From: Agilicoccus flavus
Lineage (GTDB): Bacteria > Actinomycetota > Actinomycetes > Actinomycetales > Dermatophilaceae
Direction: 5' to 3'
Assembly (NCBI RefSeq): GCF_014857905.1
Contig: NZ_JACYXE010000010.1
Coordinates: 62,001-126,000, forward strand
DNA length: 64,000 bases
Both the position numbers and the translations under genes were made by a program. Below, in pieces: positions 16,528 through 27,542 of this stretch (its first letter is position 1; each line of letters begins with the position of its first letter). Below the pieces are notes generated by a model. It searched no databases and was not told where the DNA came from. It saw only the letters and a program-made list of their open reading frames with translations.

Positions 16528-16610
16528 GGGCAGCAGTCTGCCTCGCCGCCGCACCTGCGCTGTATCTCGCCCGCGTCGCCGCCTGCGCACCTCGGCGGGT
16601 GCCGCCGACG

Positions 16611-16637
16611 CTGGCACTCGAGTTGACCGAGTGCTAA
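16611..16637. promoter_or_regulatory. CIRCE operator 1 (HrcA site)
   Basis: CTGGCACTC-N9-GAGTGCTAA fits the CIRCE consensus TTAGCACTC-N9-GAGTGCTAA with two mismatches in the left arm. It overlaps the -35 and spacer of the groES promoter, as expected for a repressor site. It implies that HrcA is encoded elsewhere. Confidence 0.9.
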
Positions 16638-16651
16638 GCGGGTCGTAGATT
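16623..16651 (+). promoter_or_regulatory. groES promoter
   Basis: TTGACC at 16623-16628 and TAGATT at 16646-16651 are separated by exactly 17 nt, a good vegetative-sigma promoter. The right arm of CIRCE 1 lies in the spacer and CIRCE 2 begins just downstream, giving a 5' UTR of about 145 nt before groES. Confidence 0.8.
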
Positions 16652-16656
16652 CGGGA

Positions 16657-16683
16657 TTAGCACTCGGCACGGTTAAGTGCCAA
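16657..16683. promoter_or_regulatory. CIRCE operator 2 (HrcA site)
   Basis: TTAGCACTC-N9-AAGTGCCAA has a perfect left arm and two mismatches on the right. It lies 19 nt after CIRCE 1, over the likely transcription start. Paired CIRCE copies upstream of groES are known from streptomycetes. Confidence 0.88.
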
Positions 16684-16804
16684 GTGGACCCTCCGGAAGC
16701 CCCGGGCCGGTCGACCCCCGCGACGGCGGTCGGCCTCGGTCGTCCGGAACCGCAAACTTCCATCTCCGCCCACGCCGCACGGCGTGCCGAAGAAAGGGCG
16801 AAAC

Positions 16805-17101
16805 GTGTCGGTTTCCATCAAGCCCCTCGAGGACCGGATCGTCGTCAAGTCCAGCGAGGCCGAGCAGACCACTGCGTCCGGCCTCGTCATCCCGGACACC
16901 GCGAAGGAGAAGCCCCAGGAGGGCGAGGTCCTCGCGACCGGTCCGGGTCGGATCGACGACAACGGCAACCGCGTCCCGCTCGACGTCAAGGTCGGCGACA
17001 AGGTCATCTACAGCAAGTACGGCGGCACCGAGGTCAAGTACGCCGGCGAGGAGTTCCTCATCCTCTCGGCGCGCGACGTGCTCGCCGTCGTCGAGCGCTG
17101 A
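16805..17101 (+). CDS. groES: co-chaperonin GroES
   Basis: A 98-residue lid protein of the GroEL/GroES folding machine. [20 protein letters not shown] opens it, followed by the mobile-loop region [17 protein letters not shown] and [16 protein letters not shown] near the C-terminus, all typical. GTG at 16805 is chosen over an in-frame ATG seven codons upstream because it matches the family N-terminus and has AAGGG upstream. It is controlled by two CIRCE elements. groEL follows after 194 nt containing a large hairpin, so relative expression of the two may be adjusted after transcription. Confidence 0.97.
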   Translation: MSVSIKPLEDRIVVKSSEAEQTTASGLVIPDTAKEKPQEGEVLATGPGRIDDNGNRVPLDVKVGDKVIYSKYGGTEVKYAGEEFLILSARDVLAVVER

Positions 17102-17157
17102 GCCCACGCCGGTACGCCTCCGGGCGTCCCACCGGGGCCGCGCCGACCCAGCAGTGA

Positions 17158-18906
<1,749 letters not shown>

Positions 18907-18924
18907 TCCACGGCGGCCACTCGC

Positions 18925-19032
18925 CTGAGCGGCGAACGTAGGTGAGCTTGCGAGCCGGAGTGAACGCGACGGAAGGCTCTGAGCGGCGAACGTAGGTGAG
19001 CTTGCGAGCCGGAGTGAGCGCGACGGAAGGCT
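18925..19032. repeat. 54-bp repeat, two tandem copies
   Basis: Copies at 18925-18978 and 18979-19032 differ at a single base (GTGAACG versus GTGAGCG). Each contains GAGCGGCGAACG and GAGCTTGCGAGC; GCTTGCGAGC-type sequence can form a short hairpin. A third, more diverged copy lies at 30478-30531 inside a permease gene. It is therefore a dispersed intergenic repeat family of this genome. Confidence 0.9.
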
Positions 19033-19050
19033 CAGCCGACGCGTGCGAAA

Positions 19051-19080
19051 GGGCGCCGGCCCCCTCGGGGGTCGGCGCCC
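19051..19080 (+). terminator. groEL terminator hairpin
   Basis: GGGCGCCGGCCCC (19051-19063) pairs with GGGGTCGGCGCCC (19068-19080), with one G-U pair and a 4-nt loop. It follows groEL and the tandem repeat and lies before the convergent whiB gene, so it may serve both strands. Confidence 0.8.
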
Positions 19081-19133
19081 TCGGCGCGTCTGTATGTCCG
19101 GTGCCGCGTCGAGTCGGCCGGAACGTGCGCGGT

Positions 19134-19430
19134 TCAGCTCGCGGCGCGGACAGGGCGTTCGCGCTGGTAGTGCGCCTCGCGCTCGTCCTCGGTCATGCCG
19201 CCCCACACGCCGTAGGGTTCACGGACCGCGAGGGCGTGGGCGCGGCATTCCCGGATGACGGGGCACTCGAGGCACAGGGCGCGGGCGGCCTCGTCGCGGC
19301 GTCGCCGGGCGCCGCCGCGCTCGCCCTCGGGGTGGAAGAAGGTCTCGGGGCCGACGTCGCGGCACAGACCCTCCACCTGCCACTCCCACAGGTCGGCCCT
19401 CGGACCGGGGAGACGAGAGATCTCGGCCAC
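19134..19430 (-). CDS. whiB: WhiB family transcriptional regulator (WhiB3-like)
   Basis: A 98-residue iron-sulfur regulator. Cys23, Cys53, Cys56 and Cys62 form the C-Xn-CX2CX5C cluster-binding set, followed by the GVWGG turn (residues 74-78) that contacts sigma factor, and a basic tail. The opening VAEISRLPGPRADLWEWQ and FFHPEGERG match the WhiB3 subgroup. GTG at 19430 is chosen because GGAGGG precedes it; the frame is open further upstream but without signals. Position between groEL and sigD is the same as whiB3 in mycobacteria. WhiB3 senses redox state there; the same role here is inferred. Confidence 0.9.
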   Translation of the reverse strand: MAEISRLPGPRADLWEWQVEGLCRDVGPETFFHPEGERGGARRRRDEAARALCLECPVIRECRAHALAVREPYGVWGGMTEDEREAHYQRERPVRAAS

Positions 19431-19785
19431 GTATCTGCCCTCCAGGACTGCTGGCTCAGGTCCGATGACGCCGTCCGGCGCCTCCGGGTTGCCGATGCCG
19501 CGTCGATGCGGCACGCTCGAACGTCAGAGCGCCGACGTCTCGAGGAGGCGGAGGCGCATCAGGCCGTTATTCAGCCTGGTACCCGGGGCCTGCGGCGCCA
19601 AACCCGTCCCCTTCGTCGGATATCGGGCGGTTCGCGAGGGGGATCGCGCCCGGTGACCCGGGCACGAAGTCGGGCGGCCTCGATTCGATATCGGATCCGG
19701 TGTCGAGGTCGATGAGGGCGCCGGCGGGCCGACGAGGACGACAGGCGCCGCCCGGGGCGGGGCACGAGTGAGTTGGGGGAGATCG
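19431..19785. other. 355-nt divergent control region between whiB and sigD
   Basis: No gene is seen. Two similar sites, CGGATATCGG (19617-19626) and CGATATCGG (19686-19694), are spaced about 68 nt apart and could be part of the control of either gene. A minus-strand TGAATAACG near 19565-19573 is a possible -10 region for whiB. Promoters cannot be assigned with confidence. Confidence 0.3.
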
Positions 19786-20442
19786 ATGGCGGTAGGCGGG
19801 TGGGCCCAGGCCCGCAGAGAAGATCGTGACCCATCTGTAACGGAACGCGACGGCGACGCGATGTCAGGATCGAACGCGCCCGAGTCCCTGGCGACGTACG
19901 CCACGGCGGCGATCGGCGGGGACGCGAACGCGCTCGAGTCGTTGATGTTCGGTGTGCGTGAGCGCGCCTACCGGTACGCGCGGGCCCGGCTGGGGGCATT
20001 TCCCCAGGCGGCCGGGGCGGCCGAGGACGCCGCTCAGGAGGTCTGCATCGCCGTGCTGACGTCGCTGTCGCGTTACGACGAGCGGGGTGTGCCTTTCGAG
20101 GCGTACGTCTACTCGATCTGTGCGCGCAAGGTGGCGGACGTGCAGCGGTTGGTCTTCCGCCACCCGGTCCCGACCGACGAGGTGCCCGAGGGCGCCGACC
20201 TCGCCGCCGGGCCGGAGGAGCTCGCCGTCAGCGGGTCCGACGCGGACGAGGCCTGGAGTCTCATGCAGGAGCTGCCGGCCCATCAACGGGAGTTGCTGAC
20301 CTTGCGGGTGGCCGTGGGGTTGAGCGCCGAGGAGACCGCACAGTCGCTCGGGATGACCGCGGGGGCGGTCCGAGTGGCCCAGCACCGGGCGTTGGCCCGG
20401 CTGCGCACGCTGTACAGGCAGAGGAACGAGGGGGAGCTGTGA
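19786..20442 (+). CDS. sigD: RNA polymerase sigma factor SigD/ShbA-like
   Basis: ECF-like sigma-70 factor. Region 2 includes [19 protein letters not shown] and [15 protein letters not shown]; region 4 is [16 protein letters not shown] through [29 protein letters not shown], a helix-turn-helix for -35 recognition. ATG at 19786 has GGGGGA six bases upstream and gives 218 residues; an in-frame ATG at 19861 gives a shorter form and cannot be excluded. The stop overlaps the GTG of rsdA by 4 nt. The order whiB-sigD-rsdA-guaB equals that around M. tuberculosis sigD, which supports orthology. Confidence 0.9.
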   Translation: MAVGGWAQARREDRDPSVTERDGDAMSGSNAPESLATYATAAIGGDANALESLMFGVRERAYRYARARLGAFPQAAGAAEDAAQEVCIAVLTSLSRYDERGVPFEAYVYSICARKVADVQRLVFRHPVPTDEVPEGADLAAGPEELAVSGSDADEAWSLMQELPAHQRELLTLRVAVGLSAEETAQSLGMTAGAVRVAQHRALARLRTLYRQRNEGEL

Positions 20443-21659
20443 ACCGGCCCGACACGCTGGGGTTCGACCGTATCCGCGCCGACGACGAGCTGCTCGACCG
20501 GCTCGGTCGCCGCGGGTCGATCGCCGGTGCCGTCGACCCGGTCCGAGCCGGTGCCGCCGGGGCTCACCCGGAGCCGCGCGCGGACGGCGTCGAGGCGCTG
20601 CTCGCGTCGTGGACCGCGGCGATCGACCGCGACGCCGCGGCCGACGCCGACCTCGCCTCGATCCCGCTCGGTGTGCGGCGCACGGCGTCCGCCGCAGCGC
20701 AGGCCACCGACGGGGCCCTTGCGCCGGACGTCACCCCCGCTGCCGGTACGCGGGGCGCGACCCCCGTGCACGCCGTGCGGATCCGCGCCTCGCGGGCCGT
20801 CGCGCTCGCCGGCGCCGCCGTCTTCGTCATGTCCGGAGGCGGGGTCGCCGCCGCCGTCTCCGGTCAGGACGTCCCGCTCGTCGGCCGCCTCGTCGCGGCC
20901 GCGCGCCCGGCCCTCGTGCCCGGCGCCGACGCCACGACCGACGCCCAGTCCCAGGCCTGGGCGAGCACCGTCGACCGTCTCGTGCGCGAGCGGGTCGATG
21001 CGAAGGATTTCCGCGCCGCGGAGGAGCTGCTCGCCATCGTGCCGCCGGCCGCGGCCGCCGACCCCGGGGTCGCCGCCAAGGTCGCCGAGCTGCGAGCCGT
21101 CGTCGCCGCCGCCCAGGCCCAGGCCGCGCCCGTCACGTCGAGCCCGACGGCGCCGCCGGCCCCGTCGACGACGACCGACCCGACCCGGCCCCCGAACCTC
21201 CCGCCCGCGGCCCCCGAGCCCGGCCGCGGGTCCGCGAGCGTGCCGGCCCCGACCGCGCCGCAGACGTCCGCCCCGAACGGATCGGACTCGTCCTCGGCGA
21301 CCACCGGCGGGTCGGGCACGCCGTCGCGCACGCCCGAGGAGCCGAAGAGCCCGTCGAAGCCCGCCAAGCCGTCGACCGCGCCGTCGTCGGCCCCGAGCTC
21401 GGCCGCCACGCCGAGCGCGTCCGGCAGCTCGGGCGACACGGGGTCGGGGTCGCCGACCCCGTCGGGCTCGGGGTCGACGGGCTCGGGGTCGACGGGTTCG
21501 GCGACCGGCGATTCGGGTTCGGCGACCGGTACGGCCACCGACGACGCGACCCCCAGCCGCGGGTCCGCGACGCCGGGTGCGTCGTCGGGCGGCGATGCGG
21601 CCCGGGTCGACGACGCGCGCACCCAGCGGGTGCCGGCCACCGCCGACGTCGAGGAGTAG
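20439..21659 (+). CDS. rsdA: anti-sigma-D factor RsdA-like membrane protein
   Basis: A 406-residue protein translationally coupled to sigD. The N-terminal segment [18 protein letters not shown] and [11 protein letters not shown] matches the sigma-D-binding region of RsdA. One transmembrane helix lies at about residues 116-136 ([21 protein letters not shown]). The outside part begins with about 100 ordered residues and then becomes a long Pro/Ser/Thr/Gly tail (from about 230) with repeats such as [22 protein letters not shown]. It should hold SigD at the membrane until proteolysis. The tail is low complexity and probably varies between strains. Confidence 0.85.
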   Translation: MNRPDTLGFDRIRADDELLDRLGRRGSIAGAVDPVRAGAAGAHPEPRADGVEALLASWTAAIDRDAAADADLASIPLGVRRTASAAAQATDGALAPDVTPAAGTRGATPVHAVRIRASRAVALAGAAVFVMSGGGVAAAVSGQDVPLVGRLVAAARPALVPGADATTDAQSQAWASTVDRLVRERVDAKDFRAAEELLAIVPPAAAADPGVAAKVAELRAVVAAAQAQAAPVTSSPTAPPAPSTTTDPTRPPNLPPAAPEPGRGSASVPAPTAPQTSAPNGSDSSSATTGGSGTPSRTPEEPKSPSKPAKPSTAPSSAPSSAATPSASGSSGDTGSGSPTPSGSGSTGSGSTGSATGDSGSATGTATDDATPSRGSATPGASSGGDAARVDDARTQRVPATADVEE

Positions 21660-21754
21660 GCGCCCACACCTGGTCCACTCCCGTCCGCCGTCGGAGGCGG
21701 GCAGGTCTGGCCGGAGGCGGGCGGACGTGGCTGCTGCTCATGGCGGCCTCGGCC

Positions 21755-21814
21755 GGTCTTCCCGGGACTTCACGGGTCTTCCCGGGTCTTCCCGGGTCTT
21801 CCCGGGTCTTCCCG
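21755..21814. repeat. 10-bp tandem repeat upstream of guaB
   Basis: Six head-to-tail units of GGTCTTCCCG; the second unit (GGACTTCACG) has two changes, the other five are identical. It lies 77 nt before the guaB -10 box in a 243-nt non-coding gap. Copy number could change by slippage. Confidence 0.9.
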
Positions 21815-21890
21815 GGGGCCGGATCGGTGGGCCTGTCGCCGACCGGCGGGCCGCGGCAGGGGGGACCGGGGCGCAGTGGGGGCCGACACC

Positions 21891-23420
<1,530 letters not shown>

Positions 23421-23879
23421 TCCGGCCGGCCGCCGATCACGGCCCGATCACGGGGTGTGACCCGCCGAGGCGACCGATATGTCGCCGGTCGGGGTGCTGT
23501 TGTATGCGCTGGGACCGAAGTGGCGTCCAGGACGGTTGTATAGTTTTCTCGTAGATGTCTGGTGCGACGTGTTGTCGGATCGGCTCATGATCTCGTGATT
23601 GCGGGGTGGTCCGCCGCCCGGCTGCGCGAGAAGCGGGTCGGTCGGCGGCCACGGGGGCATCGCCGCACGAACGGTTCGCACCGGCATCGCGTCGCCGACG
23701 AGGCGACGTCGATGCACGACACGAGACGGCGGTGGGGCGCCTCGCGCGCGCCCTCCGCCGACGAACTGCAACGGATGTGCGCAGCGGATCCCGAGCCGGC
23801 CCAAGCTCGCTCGGGTCACCACGACGCTACGCACCGACGCGCATGCATCCCGCATGCCGATGCCTGGGGAGGGGCACAC
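23421..23879. other. 459-nt intergenic region before the rfbF operon
   Basis: No coding sequence is supported. It contains GGCGAC-CGATAT-GTCGCC (23469-23486), a small hairpin that may end the guaB transcript, and an AT-rich patch with TATAGT (23539-23544), the best -10 candidate for the operon. That would leave a 5' leader of about 330 nt, long enough for regulatory structure, although no known riboswitch is recognised. Confidence 0.4.
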
Positions 23880-24656
23880 ATGAAGGCAGTCATTCTGGCC
23901 GGAGGACTCGGCACGCGGCTGAGTGAGGAGACCTCGCTGCGTCCGAAGCCGATGGTCGAGGTCGGGGGTCACCCGATCATGTGGCACATCATGAAGACGT
24001 ACGCCGCGCACGGCGTCAACGACTTCGTCGTGTGCTGCGGATACAAGGGCGAGGTGATCAAGGACTACTTCGCGAATTACGCGATGCGCCGTTCCGACGT
24101 CACCTTCGATCTCGGGAAGAACGAGATGGAGGTGCACCGTCGCGACTCCGAGGACTGGCGGGTCACGCTCGTCGACACCGGCGCCGACTCGATGACCGGG
24201 GGCCGCCTCAAGCGGGTGCGCGAGCACGTCGGCGACGAGACGTTCTGCTTCACCTACGGCGACGGCGTCACCGACGCCGACATCTCCGCCGAGATCGCCT
24301 TCCACCGGGCCGAGGGCCTGCAGGCCACGATGATGGCCGTGCAGCCGGCGGGCCGGTTCGGCGCCCTCGTGCTCGGGGCGAACGAGACGAAGATCGAGTC
24401 CTTCCAGGAGAAGCCGCAGGGCGACGGCGCCTGGATCAACGCCGGCTACTTCGTCCTCGAGCCGAGCGTCATCGACTACATCGACGGTGACGACACCGTC
24501 TTCGAGCAGGACCCGCTGCGCAACCTCGCGCACGCCGGCCAGCTCAACGCGTACAAGCACGCAGGTTTCTGGCAGCCGATGGACACGCTGCGCGACAAGA
24601 ACCTGCTGGAAACCCTGTGGAGCGAGGGCAAGGCGCCCTGGAAGGTGTGGAACTGA
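23880..24656 (+). CDS. rfbF: glucose-1-phosphate cytidylyltransferase (RfbF-like)
   Basis: Nucleotidyltransferase of 258 residues that would couple CTP with glucose 1-phosphate to give CDP-glucose. The N-terminus [19 protein letters not shown] followed by [18 protein letters not shown] is the RfbF signature; [32 protein letters not shown] and [15 protein letters not shown] complete it. ATG at 23880 has GGGGAGGGG upstream. It is the first of five genes; the next begins 2 nt after its stop. The usual partner, CDP-glucose 4,6-dehydratase, is not evident, so the product of this operon is uncertain and the true sugar substrate could differ. Confidence 0.92.
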   Translation: MKAVILAGGLGTRLSEETSLRPKPMVEVGGHPIMWHIMKTYAAHGVNDFVVCCGYKGEVIKDYFANYAMRRSDVTFDLGKNEMEVHRRDSEDWRVTLVDTGADSMTGGRLKRVREHVGDETFCFTYGDGVTDADISAEIAFHRAEGLQATMMAVQPAGRFGALVLGANETKIESFQEKPQGDGAWINAGYFVLEPSVIDYIDGDDTVFEQDPLRNLAHAGQLNAYKHAGFWQPMDTLRDKNLLETLWSEGKAPWKVWN

Positions 24657-24658
24657 CC

Positions 24659-25687
24659 ATGAAGATTCTCGTCACCGGTACCGAGGGCTACCTCGGCTGT
24701 CTGCTCGCGCCGCTGCTCATCGCCGACGGCCACGAGGTCGTCGCGGTCGACACCGGCTTCTACAAGAACGGCTGGCTCTACAACGGCCTCGAGTCGACGC
24801 CGTTCACGCTCGACAAGGACATGCGCGACCTCACGGTCGAGGACTTCGAGGGCGTCGACGCCGTCGTGGCCATGGCCGAGCTGTCCAACGACCCGGTCGG
24901 CGACCTCGTCGGCCCGATCACGTTCGACATCAACCACAAGGGCTCGGTGCACGTCGCCGAGACCGCCAAGAAGGCGGGCGTGAAGCGCTTCGTCTACATG
25001 AGCTCGTGCTCGGTCTACGGCGTCGCCGAAGGCGACGTCGACGAGAGCAGCCCGGTCAACCCGCAGACGGCCTACGGCGAGTGCAAGTACCTCACCGAGC
25101 AGGACCTGTGGAAGATGAAGGACGAGAACTTCCACCCGACGGCGATGCGCAACGCGACCGCCTTCGGCGCGAGCCCGCGGCAGCGCTTCGACATCGTGCT
25201 CAACAACCTCTCGGGCCTGGCCTGGGTCGAGAAGAAGATCGCGATGACCTCCGACGGCACCCCGTGGCGCCCGATGGTCCACGCGCTCGACATCTGCAAG
25301 TCGATCCGCATGGTCCTCGACGCGCCGGTCGAGAAGGTCTCCGGCGAGGTCTTCAACGTCGGCAGCTACGACAACAACTACACCGTGCGTCAGATCGCCG
25401 AGACGGTCGCCGCGGAGTTCCCCGGCTGCGAGCTGAGCTTCGGCGAGCCCGGCCAGGACAACCGCTCCTACAAGGTGAAGTTCGACAAGATCGAGAACGT
25501 CCTCGGCTTCTCGTGCGACTGGGATCTCGCCAAGGGCGCCAAGCAGCTCCACGAGGTCTTCGAGGCGATCCAGCTCGACGCCGAGACGTTCTACGGCCGC
25601 GGGCACACGCGCCTCAAGCAGATCGAATGGCTCGTCGACACCGGCCAGGTCGACAAGCAGCTCTTCTGGAAGAAGGTGTCCGCGTGA
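24659..25687 (+). CDS. NAD-dependent epimerase/dehydratase (extended SDR)
   Basis: A 342-residue extended short-chain dehydrogenase of the sugar-nucleotide type. It has GTEGYLG (GxxGxxG, residues 7-13), MSSCSVYG with the catalytic Ser, and YGECK (YxxxK). Such enzymes epimerise, dehydrate or reduce nucleotide sugars. It resembles the epimerases often found beside rfbF in O-antigen-like clusters more than it resembles CDP-glucose 4,6-dehydratase; that is a judgement by eye. The start lies 2 nt after rfbF, and the stop overlaps the next gene (GTGA). Confidence 0.87.
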   Translation: MKILVTGTEGYLGCLLAPLLIADGHEVVAVDTGFYKNGWLYNGLESTPFTLDKDMRDLTVEDFEGVDAVVAMAELSNDPVGDLVGPITFDINHKGSVHVAETAKKAGVKRFVYMSSCSVYGVAEGDVDESSPVNPQTAYGECKYLTEQDLWKMKDENFHPTAMRNATAFGASPRQRFDIVLNNLSGLAWVEKKIAMTSDGTPWRPMVHALDICKSIRMVLDAPVEKVSGEVFNVGSYDNNYTVRQIAETVAAEFPGCELSFGEPGQDNRSYKVKFDKIENVLGFSCDWDLAKGAKQLHEVFEAIQLDAETFYGRGHTRLKQIEWLVDTGQVDKQLFWKKVSA

Positions 25688-26226
25688 TCTTCACCGAGAC
25701 CGCCGTCGACGGCTGCTGGATCATCGACCTCAAGGCGTTCGAGGACGAGCGGGGCGGCTTCGCCCGCACGTTCTGCGTCGAGGAGTTCGCGCAGCACGGC
25801 ATCGAGACGAACGTCGCCCAGGCCAACATGAGCTGGAACGCGAAGAAGGGCACGATGCGCGGCATGCACCGCCAGATCGAGCCCGCGGCCGAGGGCAAGC
25901 TCGTGCGGTGCGTGCGCGGCACGATCGTCGACTGCTGCCTCGACCTGCGCGAGGACAGCCCCACGTTCGGGCAGAACGTCATGGTCGAGCTGAGCGCCGA
26001 CAACCGCCGCGCGCTGTGGATCCCGCCGTACTGCGGCCACGGCTACCTGACGAAGACCGACGACACCGAGGTCATGTACCAGGTCAGCGGCATGTACACG
26101 CCCGGCGCCGAGCGCGGTCAGCGCTACGACGACCCGGCCTTCGGGCTGGAGTGGCCGGGCGAGGTCACCGTCGTGTCCGAGAAGGACCAGAACTGGCCCG
26201 ACTGGGACGGGAAGAAGATCCGATGA
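25684..26226 (+). CDS. rfbC: dTDP-4-dehydrorhamnose 3,5-epimerase-like cupin (RmlC/RfbC family)
   Basis: A 180-residue cupin of the RmlC family. The catalytic His lies in MRGMHRQ (RGLHYQ in RmlC), the acid region includes EVMYQVSGMYTP with a Tyr, and IPPYCGHGYLT is the usual beta-strand segment. Enzymes of this family act as 3- or 3,5-epimerases on 4-keto sugar nucleotides. Because the operon begins with a cytidylyltransferase, the substrate may be CDP-linked rather than dTDP-linked. It overlaps both neighbours by 4 nt. Confidence 0.86.
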   Translation: MIFTETAVDGCWIIDLKAFEDERGGFARTFCVEEFAQHGIETNVAQANMSWNAKKGTMRGMHRQIEPAAEGKLVRCVRGTIVDCCLDLREDSPTFGQNVMVELSADNRRALWIPPYCGHGYLTKTDDTEVMYQVSGMYTPGAERGQRYDDPAFGLEWPGEVTVVSEKDQNWPDWDGKKIR

Positions 26227-27542
26227 TCGTCACCGACACCCTGCTGGCCGCCCGGCAGGCCGACGGCACGCCGATCCAGGTCGGCATCGCCGGCCCCGGG
26301 TTCATGGCCAAGGGCCTCATCAACCACATCACGAACACCGTCGCCGGTCAGAACGTCGCCGTCGTGTACGCCCGGACCGCCGCCAAGGGTGTCGCGGCCC
26401 TCGAGAACGCCGGCATCGCCTCGGCCGACATCGAGGTCGTCGACACCGCCGCCGACGTGGACCGCGTCGTCGCGCAGGGCCGCCACGCCGTCACGGCCGA
26501 CCACGCCGCGATGACCGGCGCGAGCAGCGTCGACGTCGTCGTCGACTGCACCGGCTCGGTCGAGTTCGGGGCCCGCCTCGCGCTCGACACTCTCGCGGGC
26601 GCCAAGCACCTCGTGCTCATGAACGCCGAGGTCGACGCGACGATCGGCCCGATCCTCAACAGCAGGTTCGAGGACGCCGGCCTCGTCTACACCGGCTGCG
26701 ACGGCGACCAGCCGGGCGTGCAGATGAACCTCATCCGGTTCGTCCGCGGCCTCGGCCTCACGCCGCTCGTCGCGGGCAACGTCAAGGGTCTGCAGGACCC
26801 CTACCGCAACCCGACGACGCAGGAGGGGTTCGCCAAGCAGTGGGGGCAGGACCCGCACATGGTGACGAGCTTCGCCGACGGCACGAAGGTGTCCGTCGAG
26901 CAGGCCCTCGTCGCCAACGCGGCCGGCCTGTCCGTGCACCGGCGCGGCTGCCTGCAGCGCGACCACCGCGGGCACGTCGACGAGCTGACCGGCATGTACG
27001 ACATCGATGAGCTCAAGGAGCTCGGCGGCGCGGTCGACTACGTCGTCGGCTCCAAGCCGGGCCCCGGCGTCTACGTCCTCGCGACGCACGACGACCCAAA
27101 GCAGCGTCACTACCTCAACCTCTACAAGCTGGGGGAGGGGCCGCTGTACAGCTTCTACACGCCCTACCACCTGTGCCACTTCGAGGTGCCGAACACGATC
27201 GCCCGCGCCGTCCTGCTCGGCGACGCGACGATCAAGCCGCTGAGGCAGGCGCCGAAGGTCGAGGTCATCACGGTCGCGAAGACGGACCTCAAGGCCGGTG
27301 AGACGCTCGACGCCCTCGGCGGGTACACGTACTACGGCGAGTGCGAGAAGGCGCCGATCGCGGCGGCCGAGCGTCTGCTGCCCGTCGGCCTGGCCGAGGG
27401 GTGCGTGCTGACGCGTGACGTCGCCAAGGACGAGGCCATCTCGTACGCCGACGTCACGGTGCCCTCGGGGCGGCTCGCCGACGAGCTGCGCGCCGAGCAG
27501 GACGCCGCGTTCCCGCAGCCCGCGGTCGAGGGGGCCCGATGA
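26223..27542 (+). CDS. NAD(P)-dependent oxidoreductase with SAF domain (DRL/homoserine dehydrogenase-like)
   Basis: A 439-residue enzyme. The N-terminal Rossmann part has VGIAGPGFMAKGL (about 19-31); a central homoserine-dehydrogenase-like region includes VVVDCTGSVEFGARLAL and LVYTGCDGDQPGVQMNLI; the C-terminal part (about 340-439), with TDLKAGETLDALGGYTYYG and LPVGLAEGCVLTRDVAKDEA, is a SAF domain. This layout is that of the DXR-like (DRL) group, whose known Brucella member is an alternative DXP reductoisomerase, but the setting here points to a sugar or polyol substrate. It overlaps both neighbours (ATGA). The function is inferred only at family level. Confidence 0.8.
   Translation: MIVTDTLLAARQADGTPIQVGIAGPGFMAKGLINHITNTVAGQNVAVVYARTAAKGVAALENAGIASADIEVVDTAADVDRVVAQGRHAVTADHAAMTGASSVDVVVDCTGSVEFGARLALDTLAGAKHLVLMNAEVDATIGPILNSRFEDAGLVYTGCDGDQPGVQMNLIRFVRGLGLTPLVAGNVKGLQDPYRNPTTQEGFAKQWGQDPHMVTSFADGTKVSVEQALVANAAGLSVHRRGCLQRDHRGHVDELTGMYDIDELKELGGAVDYVVGSKPGPGVYVLATHDDPKQRHYLNLYKLGEGPLYSFYTPYHLCHFEVPNTIARAVLLGDATIKPLRQAPKVEVITVAKTDLKAGETLDALGGYTYYGECEKAPIAAAERLLPVGLAEGCVLTRDVAKDEAISYADVTVPSGRLADELRAEQDAAFPQPAVEGAR

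Noticed and set aside
19861-20442. Shorter sigD starting at ATG 19861
   Set aside because: Kept only as an alternative: it lacks a good Shine-Dalgarno sequence, whereas ATG 19786 has GGGGGA at proper spacing.
21757-21814. Short CRISPR-like or REP element before guaB
   Set aside because: The 10-bp units have no spacers and no dyad symmetry beyond CCCGGG; it is a minisatellite.
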